Source: Xylocopa sonorina (taxonomy: Eukaryota > Arthropoda > Insecta > Hymenoptera > Apidae). Taken from it: 64,000 nucleotides of DNA. Positions 54,324 to 64,000 of the stretch are shown here, piece after piece (within the stretch, counting starts at the first letter, position 1; each line of letters begins with the position of its first letter). The notes below the pieces were generated by a model, which had not been told where the DNA came from, did not search any database, and saw nothing but the letters and a program-made list of their open reading frames with translations. The stretch spans positions 5,493,795 to 5,557,794 of the forward strand of contig NC_135205.1 in the NCBI RefSeq assembly GCF_050948175.1, in the 5' to 3' direction. The translations under genes were made by a program, and so were the position numbers.

Positions 54324-57245
54324 CTACAAAGATAAGAAACGCGTAAAATTAGATTCCAAAGAGAAAAAAGAATTATAGGCACGAGGATATAAAATCGTTT
54401 AATTGTACGAATCGATCTTGGACGAAGAAAAACGCGACGAACTGCGAACTGTCGTAAATTATTCTATTTAACGTGAAGCAGGGGGTGAAGTGAAAGCAAT
54501 AACCGCGACTAATGATTGCTATTTCTCATATTTTGCGAAGCTGATATTGTGAAAAGGTGGCAAACGAGCTGTGATTTAACGTCGAATTTTTGCTCGCGTC
54601 AGTTCTCGCGGAAAAACCCTCGTGTTGGAAAAACGTAGCCTTTAGAAGAAGTGAAATGGAAAGAAGTCGTTGAGTGTTCGTGCAAAGGGGTGCAGAAAAA
54701 AGCTACCTTGGACTGTTATGAAGTTCTCTAGAAACTTACTTTTCGAGGATATTGAGTTTTCCAGTTAAAAAATGATCGAAGTAATTGCTGAACTTTAAGA
54801 TATTTTTTGACAAGTTCGTTCAAAGAATAGCCTATATTTTGTACGATACGTTAAACTTCACGGAACAAGTTTAAGATATGCATTGAACGATCGTTCAAAT
54901 TCGAACGCTGAAACTAGAAATTGCACAGCTCCTTCTTTACTTTATACTTTCAGGCACTCGCGGTTAATTCAGTCGGACACAGAGAACAGGTGGTGAAAAA
55001 GTGATTGACAGAATGGACGTATTGTATAAAACGGCGATTTATTTGATTGAAAATGGCGAAGAAAAACGACGGGTCGAGAGGTACGGAAACTATATCCCAG
55101 CTGGGTACAGAGAAGAACAATAAAAGTGGGAGGAAAAAATAATAAAAATAACAAGAATCGACCATCGTGAAGAATCCAATAAACACAGACCATCCGCTCA
55201 CGAATGTTTTCCAAACAGCTCGTATCATTCTTCCGTTTGATCTCCACTCTTTAACGTTTGTCCAAAGAAACCGCTCCGTCCGACTAGCACGAGCTCGTTC
55301 TACTTAAATTTCAAGCGGAAATCGCGAACGAAAATATTTTATGCTCTGCCCTCCTCCTTCCATCTCTCTCCCTTTCTCTCTCGCTCTTTTCATGTTTACG
55401 CCGAGCAAATCGAGCGAAAGTTTGCATCACAATTGTAGCTCCTCCACATCGAACGACTGACAGGTCATTAAGCTGGTCGCTGCTTCAAATGTTTCCAAGC
55501 AATTGCGCGGAAACGATTCGCGCGACATATTTTTCTGCCTCACCCCCTAATTCCTCTCTCTACGTATAGCTGTTTGCTTTCAATTTTGTATAATCGCAAA
55601 TCCTCTTGGTTACTTAGTTCATCGATTATTACAAGACGCCTCTCTTCACGCTATTTACCTTCCCTATTACTTATGTAAAGTTCGAGGAGAATTTCATTCA
55701 TTTTGTTAGGCGAGAATTAATTAACGTCCTCTCACGGAGCCGGCTAACTAGACACTTCTAAGAATGCGGATTTCAGCTGAAGGGTACGGTAAATTCGAAG
55801 AGGGCAATTAAGTCTAACGCGTCCTCCTGATGTCTAGTGCACTTTTCCACGGGGATTCCGCGGGAATTAAATCGGCAAACGGTCTCTCGTATACTGCAAT
55901 TAAGTGTCCAATCAGTCGGTACTGAGGTGTAATATATTGGTCCTTCATAAAATTGAAGATCACTTCCTACAAACATTTTCTAATAAGGCTAATTTCTCAC
56001 TTATACTACTTGAAGCTCTTCCCTTAACGCATAATTTCGTACACGCGATAGTATGTTTACGACAGCAAATTTTTACCTCCATCCAATATTCCGGAAGACC
56101 TCCAGGATAGAAATCTCACCGCCTACCTTGTTTTCATGAAAACCCTCTCTTTCTTCCTCCTTCGAAGGAAAGTGATTCGAGTCGAGAAATAATCGTTATA
56201 GAATCTCGATCGAAAGTGATCGGGAACTGAGAGTCAACAAGATTCGAAGGTAATCAACTGGTAAGTTTTGAGCGGAGCTGTATTGTCCCGGGAGTCGGTG
56301 GAAAAATAAAGAGCCGGGTAAAGAAAGTGCGATTGCTTAATTCCGTGGTGTTTACGATTCCGTCGGGTATTTCCATTCGACGTGGAAATGCTTAGGGATG
56401 TTTGGAGCTCGACGCGAGTCACTTCAAAGAATGTTTACAAAGAAGAGAAGGAAACAGGAACAAACGAATTGGTTGACTTCTGGCTAGTAATTTAGAACTT
56501 GAGGAGTGTTTATTTAAGCGCAATCATTCTGAAGCTAACAGTGGCAACCCATGAAATAATTCAAACGAATTGGACTTTCCAGATAGCCGATAGAAACAAT
56601 TTTCCATGATAGTTATTTTTCTTAGAAGCGAGGACTCTTTCGGAAGGTTTTTACGGTTCGAAACCTGATAACGTTTCATGGGAACATTAGGTAGCGTTTG
56701 ATCGTGTAGCTATTTCGAACAATGTTCTGGTGAAGTTGAATGACAGGAGACCGCTAATCGATAAACGTTGGGTGAACCGTTGCTGGAATATCAAATTCGG
56801 AACGTGTTCCTTCACGAGCCTCTCTCGAGTCACAGGTTTAATTCGATTTCGCGCAACTCGATTCATTTTAAATATTCTGCAAGCGTCTACTACCTCCTCG
56901 TTGTTGCAAAACGCACAATATTCCGTACATAATACAATACGCTCGCACAATTGATGTTTAAATGGTCATCCCTTGAACGAGAAATGCGTGCGTTACGGCG
57001 CCGCACGTGGTACGATATAATCGTTTAGCATTTTAATCGGCACGTCAATTGCAACGTGGAGATAATTGGAAAATGGAAACAGAATATCGAAATGACAAAT
57101 GCTGAATTTTGCGGTCAACTCTGACGTACTAATGCGGATTTAATTTCCGACAGATGCGGATTCGTCGCATCCTCCATTAGCAACGGAGAGAAATGAAATT
57201 TTAGGGTGAATCGAATTCGAACCCAGTCCGGATTCACTTCGATAG
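54324..57245. other. Non-coding or unresolved region
   Basis: It should hold the promoter of the intronless IR's host gene or its upstream introns. A minus-strand ATG near 55228 with a strong donor (TTC/GTGAGC) could be a small exon, but its phase does not fit the next one. A plus-strand stretch near 55904-56110 (CNILVLHKIEDHFLQTF) vaguely recalls the start of IR ectodomains and might be a remnant of the IR pseudogene. Neither is strong enough to annotate as a gene. Confidence 0.35.
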
Positions 57246-58818
57246 ATAGACGTACAAAACCTGAGTGGAAACCTTCTGGGCGTACTGGCGAAAAAACTAA
57301 ATTTCACCGTGGACGCGATCGAGCCCAATACGATCGGGGGATATTCCTTTGCCGTGGATAACGGCACGTCCTGCGTAATAAAAAAAGTTGTTAGTTTTTT
57401 CGTTTTTCGTTTTCTTTTATTTTAACAACGATGTTATAATATTTGCTTTAAAAAAAAAAATAGAAATATAGTACATTTCATCCTGAATCATTTTCACGGG
57501 AGTTTATTGAAGAAAATTGAAAAAGATTTTTAATTCCCTTTCGTGCGAAATATTTAATGTCTATACTTGTAACCTTTGACGTACTATTCGAGTTAATAAT
57601 TTCCTGAATGGCATTTAATATACTTGTGCGAAATTTATGAACTTCTATTAGCATTATATTAATACTACATTTTACTTATTACGACCTACGACCACTCTTG
57701 ACTGAAACGTCCCATCAATTTCTCGTTCTGTAAAATATTTTGAACTCTACATGTTTCACGTCGTTTTTTAACGAAGGTAAAACCTCCTACGGGTATACGT
57801 CACGAGACTTCCGAAATACTACAATTTATTCGCGCCATAACTTTTCCACAGATAATGTCACTGATTTATGGTGTGTAACTTTCCTCGAATATTCCAAATA
57901 TTTCTGGAAACAGTGTCCTCTAGCTTTTCCATTGCAATGTACAAAAAGTAATTAACATTATAAAAATACTTCTCTGCTTTTCATTCTATTGTTTCACATT
58001 TCTACATAAAATTTTCTATCATTCAGAGCTTACTTCAAACGAAATTATCTCGGCACGTGTTCGATTAATTCGATTGCATAAAGGTCGCTGGTATTATGTC
58101 CGAAGAATTTCTTCTATATTTTCGTAGCCTGTCATAAAATGGTCGGCTCGATTTGCTCTACGTTCTTCATCAAGGGATATGTACACGGACGACACGAGAG
58201 CCGTGGAGTTTAACCGCGACCGTGAGTTTCGACAAGGTTCGCATGATCATCCCCAAAGCAACCAAGAACCAAAGTCTGCGGATGTTCTACATCTTCGAGT
58301 TGTACGTGTGGCTATGCATTACTCCGACGTACGCTCTGATGTACTTGACGTGACGCCACGTGGAAGTGTGTATTTTCACCACTACGGCACGTTATCCTAA
58401 GTTTCCAAGTTTATAGAAGTTTCGTCTCCTCGAAATTGTTGGACCCGATGGTGAAACTCTGCTGCTTATCGTCATTTATTAACGTTAAATTACCTAGTTG
58501 GATAATAAACGGAAATGTACGAGAACATCTAGATCGAATAAACGGGATTCCATGAAATCTTTCATAGCTTTCCTCAGGAATGTTTCGCGACAGATAGGTA
58601 TATTCCACTGGGAGATCAGCAATCTAGCCGAATTGGACGCGTCTGGATTGTCTATGGATTTTCATTCTCACAGTATAGCTGATGTATTTGAGTTCAAAGG
58701 GGATCTTGACCTGAGCTCAGTATTAAAAAGATTATGGAAGGTAATCCACGTAGCCAACGTCGTAAAAACGACGGCGTTTCATCGCAATATCCCTCTTGTT
58801 TCAGGAACAGTTGATTAA
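57246..58818 (+). pseudogene. Ionotropic receptor pseudogene (frameshifted)
   Basis: IR blocks appear in order on the plus strand but in changing frames. At 57246-57374, S1: NLLGVLAKKLNFTVDAI, after an acceptor gatag. At 58160-58350: TFFIKGY, then YTDDTRAVEF one frame on, then TATVSFDKVRMIIPKA and TM1 one frame further. At about 58433-58551: a degenerate pore/TM2-like stretch (LSSFINVKLPSWIING). At about 58597-58818: S2, EISNLAELDASGL...IADVF. The functional IR 13 kb upstream has the same blocks (FFVKDY, KLCVLVPKA, IDTLEEL). Single extra bases at about 58178-58181 and 58211-58213, a TGA at 58351-58353, a frame change before S2, and no visible C-terminal exon (GSP...R and TM3) all argue for a dead copy. 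Assembly error could explain one lesion but hardly all of them. Confidence 0.75.
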
Positions 58819-59964
58819 CGTAGACATTGTATCCTACCACGTCGTATGAAAAGACTTTCGCGAATATGTAGTACGTATTCTTTGAATTGAAATTAATGTC
58901 ACTTGTCTAAATTTCCAAGCAATTAACTTAAAAGTTAGTATTTAACGCAGCTGCATTTGCCTTCCTTTAAACGTTATCCTAATTTCGAGAGGAATAGAAA
59001 AAGTTGCCGCGTATAATCTCGCATTTAAATTTACATATGGAAACCTCATATGAATTAAAATATTCTACAGTTTACACCGAAGTATCAAGATGAAAAAATA
59101 AATGAAATAATCATCTGTACGCCCGCAATTATATTGCAACCAGACTTTATCTAACTTGTCTTCGATCGAACACTTGTTCCTACGCGAGAGGATCAATATC
59201 GTGATTGGAAGATTGTCCGAAGCAGGCCTCTGAACATTATAAAAAACACGTTCCGCATTATGGAACACTATGGAGGTGCAAATAAACGCGTGGAAAATCT
59301 GAAAAATACAAGGAACGTAATTTTCCAGCGTTCCAACTTATACTCGCAGCTGAACATTATTACCATCCACCGTTCTCATCTTTAACTAGAAACGATGGAT
59401 CTGTTTGGTTCACAAACACCTGAAGATCAAAAGCAAACTTTACTATTAAACAATCTTTCCATTATTTATGAAAATAAAAGATTCTATGTTCCATCCGAGT
59501 CTCTATAATTCATCTAACGAGGAGTATTTTCTTCTAAATATTTCTCAGCAGAAACTCTCTTAGATTAAAAGAATATACCTAATGGAAGAATCATGTAACC
59601 CAGCGATATATGTAAAGGCAATTAAAATGGTAATTCTTCGACGAAGAACCAGATATCACGACCAGCCGTTTTCCATCGGGGAAACCATTTTTCCTGTGAT
59701 ACAGTTACTGGAATTTCACTGTTAAAAATCGAACGCGATCGATCTAGAAAATATAACACTATTCAGTTAGGAGATATCATGAATTTCGGATAGCCTGGAG
59801 GCAAGCAGTAAATCGGTAAATTTCACGCGCTCACGCTAGACAGCCAATTTAAACAATTTCCCGTGCGAATCGCTGTTTTCCACGCGGAAAATAAATATTA
59901 CTTCTACGATGAGTGGAATAAAATATGCGCAGAGGAGAAATGGTGAAATTCCAGAGACTTTATT
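58819..59964. other. Spacer; no clear gene
   Basis: AT-rich. A minus-strand open stretch at 59065-59188, after a good acceptor (cctctcgcgtag), encodes two cysteines and could be a later exon of the small secreted ORF at 59965-60234, but no phase-consistent link was found. Confidence 0.35.
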
Positions 59965-60234
59965 TTATAAAATAAACGCACCTATGGAAGCAGTATTGGA
60001 AAAATTTGCAAAAAGCCCGGCAAATACTATTGAACCTGTTATTAAATTTCTTTGTGACCTTTTCACCGTTCTAAACATTTCGGTATACTTGAAACAATAC
60101 AGCATATTATTTCTATAGCTCTCTGGAAACTTGATCAAACGTAATATCAATTTTTCATCGTCACTACTGTCCCCTGTAACGTAACTCGTGTAACACAGTA
60201 TAACTATTACGGAAACGAATTGTCTTATATTCAT
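59965..60234 (-). CDS. Small secreted-type ORF, unrecognised
   Basis: ATG at 60234-60232 opens 89 codons. Residues 1-21 (MNIRQFVSVIVILCYTSYVTG) look like a textbook signal peptide, followed by an acidic start (DSSDDEK) and an amphipathic stretch with one cysteine (MLYCFKYTE). A donor-like site (ACG/GTGAAA) after about residue 56 suggests that the real exon may stop there and that downstream exons toward 59.1 kb exist. The rest of the open frame may then be intron. An odorant-binding-like or other small secreted protein is conceivable, but the usual cysteine spacing cannot be shown. It starts 289 bp from the divergent secreted-protein gene at 60523. Confidence 0.35.
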   Translation of the reverse strand: MNIRQFVSVIVILCYTSYVTGDSSDDEKLILRLIKFPESYRNNMLYCFKYTEMFRTVKRSQRNLITGSIVFAGLFANFSNTASIGAFIL

Positions 60235-60522
60235 CGAAATTCTTGACCTCGATGGCACTTTGAAGACCGATTCTAGGACGCGGAGTCATCGAAAAAATTG
60301 CAAGTTAATGGGTTAATATTTCACAGGCCCATATTCTGAGAGCACAGGTATATCTAGCTGGTTCGCCGACTTTCGAGGCTTCCAGCTCTCTCTATTTCTC
60401 TGTACACGAGAATTAGTCAGCGGAGCACGAAGGAAATGGTGGTTTATTTTAGGGATATCTGAAAATACCCGCACAGGTCCCATCGTAGAGACTCAGTTTG
60501 TCGTTGCTTCGAAGATAGGATC

Positions 60523-62512
60523 ATGGCTCTTAAACAGCGTGTACTCTCGACTATAGTGATTACGATTTCGATCGGTATGTACAGTCTTCATTTTCTTTTC
60601 TTATTCCCCTCGCCTTCCCTACTCTTATCGTACACGTCAGAAATGAAACGAAAAAAAGGAGACAGAATAAATGTAAAAGCTGTACAAGCTGTTTGTCCCT
60701 CTGATTTTTACAAAATTTCATATTTTTCTGCCAATTTTCAACTATTCTCTTTACGAAACAAGCATAATCTTGATCTCTTCTCTTGGGCTAACATGTTTCG
60801 ATCATCGATAGTTCTACCGTTATAAAGAAATCTAGAATTGGATTTGGAATTAACGAGGAAACGGTGTGATAACAGTGCGACGAATCAAAGGAAAACGAAA
60901 AAATCGTGTTGCACAATTGATATTCGCAACGGTATCGAATTCGTAACAATAATTCCAGATGATATTCGATATCGCACGCATTTTATTAAATAACCATTTA
61001 CTGAAGAGAAAATTCACTGAATAATCGTGGAACGTGGACGTTGCTGTTCGAAATTCTCGATGCGATTTATATTAATATTGTTTACAAGTCTCGCAAGCAT
61101 TTTATTTATCAGGTGCGAATCGTAAATGGCGGTTCTGTGTTTGAACGAGCGCCGGCAATTTGCAACCGGAAAATTCCCCTCTGAACGTTCCAATTTTCAT
61201 GGAACGGCACGAAATAGGTTCCCGCAAAATAATTGCATTTTCTTCTCTCCATTAGGTGTTTCGCCGGTCTTCACATGGAACCCCGATATTCATCGGTACG
61301 TAATTCAATTTCCATTAAGACTTTACAATCGCGCGGTCTGCTCGCTTATTAAAAAAAAAAAGAATAAATTCATCTCTTCGCTGGAACTCTTAATTTTCTC
61401 GGTTAAAATGACAATCGAGTAATTCTAGTCCAACGCTCGTACGTTCCCTTGTTACCTGCGCAAAACTAATCGCGCGTTTTCTTCCAAGTTACGAGAGTTA
61501 CGACCTCCAAAAAGGCCCGGTCTTCTACGAGGCGTACTATCCGGACACCAACGAGGAATCTCGCACCGACTATCAAGAGAAACGTTACCTCGAGCGGGAG
61601 CCGGTCCTGGAGAAAACCTATCAGGTCCCTTCCGAGCGTCTCCCGTATCCAGAAACCAATATCCCGGTAGACAACTATCGGGGATCCGATCCATTCCTCC
61701 GAAACGAGGATCGATTCTCCCTCGAGACGAACGCGCGGCCTTTCGACATAAAGGAGCTCTCGAAACTTGCGAGGAGAGCGATTTCCCGAGATTTAGAAAA
61801 TTGGAACACCCTCGAGAATTATTTGGATCGCGCGAAGCACCAGGAGCCTCTGTATCGCCGGATCGTGGTCCCTGAGCCAGGGTACAGAATCGCGGAGCAA
61901 CCGGTTCGTCGAATCGAGCCGAATTTACCGGTTCCTTTGAAACAACAGCGAGATTTAGGTAGAGAGCTGTACGAAGAAATTCGAGAGGAACCAGCAGCTT
62001 TGTCTAGACGTCTACAATCGCCTATAGACGAAAGAGATTCGATTGGCAGACTGACTACGCGCGATCTTGTCGGCAGAGGTACCTCGGGGTCGTTCGGGAC
62101 GATTCGATACGAGAATCAACCTCCGCGTGAACAGGAAATGATGGAAACCGTGCGATCGAGCCTGATAAACGTACCCTCTCTGAGAGATACGAGTTTGCTG
62201 GATACGAGGTCGGCGTTAGATCCTTATCCGACGGAGAACATCTTCGCGCCGCGACCTCAGGTGATCAATTACATCTTCTCGAAGAAACCGGAAGCGACCG
62301 CGGAGAACATGGCTCGTAGCGTGTCCGAAGCGAGGGGTGAGTCGGTGTCTAAGAGTTATGGGGACAATCTGATTCGCGACGAAGCGAAGAAGTCGGAGAG
62401 TAAGGAGGTGAAGGTAACGTCTATCGAAGTTAGCGAGATACCTAAACACAAAACTCGTCATCATCACGGGGAATGGCCTAAACGTGACTACTCTTATCGT
62501 CATCAGTCGTAG
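60523..62512 (+). CDS. Uncharacterised secreted protein, cysteine-free (3 exons, 371 aa)
   Basis: Exons: 60523-60574, 61256-61295, 61489-62512. Phases 1 and 2 agree, both donors are strong (CG/GTATGT, CG/GTACGT), the acceptors are pyrimidine-rich, and the total is 372 codons with TAG. Exon 1 encodes a signal peptide (MALKQRVLSTIVITISIG, cleavage near 18-22). The mature chain has no cysteine and is rich in Arg, Glu, Pro and Tyr, so it is probably largely disordered. It has Tyr-rich acidic repeats near the start (YESYD, FYEAYYPD) and Arg-Arg pairs at about 126-127, 154-155 and 171-172, and a His/Arg/Tyr tail (HHHGEWPKRDYSYRHQS). The 40-nt second exon is needed to join the frames. I do not recognise a family. 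A cuticle/matrix protein or a processed precursor are possibilities, but no amidation (GKR/GRR) signals were seen. Coding GC is higher than in flanking DNA. Confidence 0.75.
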
Positions 62513-62887
62513 AGTTTATTATGCGGATAGACAAACTTTTTCATTGGGAAACTAATGTAACCGATTGATCGTTAAGTTTGGATTAAAGTGTAAGACGGTT
62601 GGAATGTTTTAGTCGCGAGGTATCATTGAAATATTTATTCGATACGGTATGCTACAACAATTATACAATTTTCTATAACAACATGTACATATTTCGTTAC
62701 GCTTAGCTCGGTTCGCGCGCCGGTTTGTCGTCGTATCTAATCGTACACGCCTACTAACAAGTGATAACACCGCGTATATAGGAAAATATGCAACCCCTTC
62801 TTTTCGCAGTCGTGGAGGCAACAACGTGCTCGCGTTCTAACTTGAACGAGCATGACGATTCTAAGAAATGTAGTGTACATGAAACAG

Positions 62888-62893
62888 AATAAA
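62888..62893 (+). terminator. Candidate polyadenylation signal
   Basis: AATAAA, 376 nt after the stop of the secreted-protein gene. A plausible end for that transcript; unproved. Confidence 0.4.
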
Positions 62894-62899
62894 ATGATA

Positions 62900-63664
62900 A
62901 TGACGCGATAGATTTTCAGAAGTGAGGATCACCGAGAGTCCATTTTTTCAACTGAAGTAATTACAATAATTCTTGAACCTGCACAGATATCTCAAGACCA
63001 TAATTCTGGATTAAACTTTTTAAAATTTCTTTGAACGCTTGCAAATTAGTAGAATGCGTGAAATGTCATCAAATTAATGAGCGATGTTTTTTAAAGAAAC
63101 GTTTGGCGCAATACACTTTTCTTCCTAATGAAACAATAACATGATACACGTTTGGATGTAAATGAATCTATGAATGGATCTCGAACGATGTGATAAATAC
63201 ACGTCTGATATAAAGGCAAGTACGAGGACAAAACCACAAGTACTTTATACGTAATCTACGCTATTGGAACACAACTTCGTCTGGTGAATAGTCTCAGTTT
63301 TACATAGCTACATCTAAAATATTATATTTAATTTTTCAATTATTCTTTTACATATCTAATCTGTACTAAAGATCTGTTTTCACACAAATTGACTGTCTCT
63401 TCCCATACTTTCAAAAAGATACTGTCAATCATAAAATTATTTCACTATATTCGTTGCAAAAAAAAAGACTATAAAACATTGTACACTTGTATAGCATGCA
63501 AATATTTATGCATTATGAATTGAAGAACAAAAAGCAATTAGCATATAGAAATAGTAAAAAATTACAATTGCGTCTGTTATAATTGCGTTAAGTGGCAGTA
63601 AAATTAATAAAGAAGAATTGTAAGATTTTCGGAAAAGCAACATCTCGCACAGCTTAGAAAATCC
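62900..63664. other. AT-rich 3' region
   Basis: No open frame of note. It may be the 3' UTR of the candidate minus-strand gene ending at 63665; TTTATT at about 62635 would give that strand a distant polyadenylation signal. Confidence 0.35.
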
Positions 63665-63783
63665 TTAGCTATGCGAACGAGAAATATATAACAGTTTTCG
63701 ATTTGTATATTCACAACCTATCATATACATCTCCACTTGTTCAATGCTATACACCGCGTCAAAACCTTCCGTGCGAGCCTCCT
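63665..63783 (-). CDS. Candidate terminal exon of a gene entering from the right (partial)
   Basis: On the minus strand an acceptor (gtacctaccttcag) at 63784-63785 is followed by 38 open codons (starting phase 2, EARTEGFDAVYSIEQVEMY) and TAA at 63667-63665. The amino acid mix is protein-like and richer in GC than its surroundings at the 5' side. The family is not recognised, and the upstream exons lie beyond or near the edge. It could be chance. Confidence 0.3.
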
Positions 63784-64000
63784 CTGAAGGTAGGTACAGC
63801 TTATTTTCTGATCACTTTGCGAATGTAAAAATAACTCTTATTCTTTACATATTTAACAAGCATATTGCGCAAAAATGTTTAGAAGTACTGAGAAAGTAGT
63901 TATTACTTTACAGATGAACCGAAATAGACAAAATCTAAAACTTCTCATACATTTAAAATAATAATCAATATTACATTTCGTAAATTTGTATGAAACATTT

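Noticed and set aside
54950..55247. Hydrophobic minus-strand open frames
   Set aside because: Poly-pyrimidine DNA gives Phe/Leu-rich translations in two frames; exon phase does not match the next exon.

Overview
The window reads as nuclear DNA of an insect, most likely a hymenopteran and perhaps a bee. Genes are split by GT-AG introns, the sequence is AT-rich but not poor in CpG, and the recognisable proteins include an insect myosuppressin-type receptor and divergent chemosensory ionotropic receptors (IRs). No operons, ribosome binding sites, rRNA, CRISPR or convincing tRNA genes are visible. Gene models below were built by hand, by matching splice sites, reading phase and remembered protein families; no search was run.

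Layout. (1) 1-7.4 kb: the first coding exon of an SLC35F5-like transporter (minus) stands head to head with a complete ten-exon BBS4 gene (plus; 447 aa). A ciliary X-box-like palindrome lies about 100 bp before the BBS4 start. (2) 13.0-24.5 kb: a four-exon class A GPCR of the myosuppressin/FMRFamide receptor type (minus; 426 aa) with an intron of about 10 kb. (3) 24.5-43.6 kb: mostly non-coding, with a small Tc1/mariner-like MITE, a possible decayed sugar-type gustatory receptor (minus, about 34-35.3 kb) and a long (GA)n microsatellite. (4) 43.6-58.8 kb: an ionotropic receptor cluster. It holds a four-exon IR (plus, 687 aa), a single-exon IR (minus, 718 aa) that appears nested in an intron of an unrecognised minus-strand gene, and a frameshifted IR pseudogene (plus). 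(5) 60-64 kb: a small secreted ORF (minus), a three-exon gene for a cysteine-free secreted protein of unknown function (plus, 371 aa), and a candidate terminal exon entering from the right edge (minus).

How the genes relate. The dominant theme is sensory biology. BBS4 is a BBSome subunit needed for trafficking in cilia, including those of insect sensory neurons. The IRs and the gustatory receptor relic belong to receptor families that work on sensory dendrites. The GPCR should respond to a neuropeptide. Nothing shows that these genes are regulated together; the IR loci look like a local birth-and-death cluster with one intron-rich gene, one intronless gene and one dead copy.
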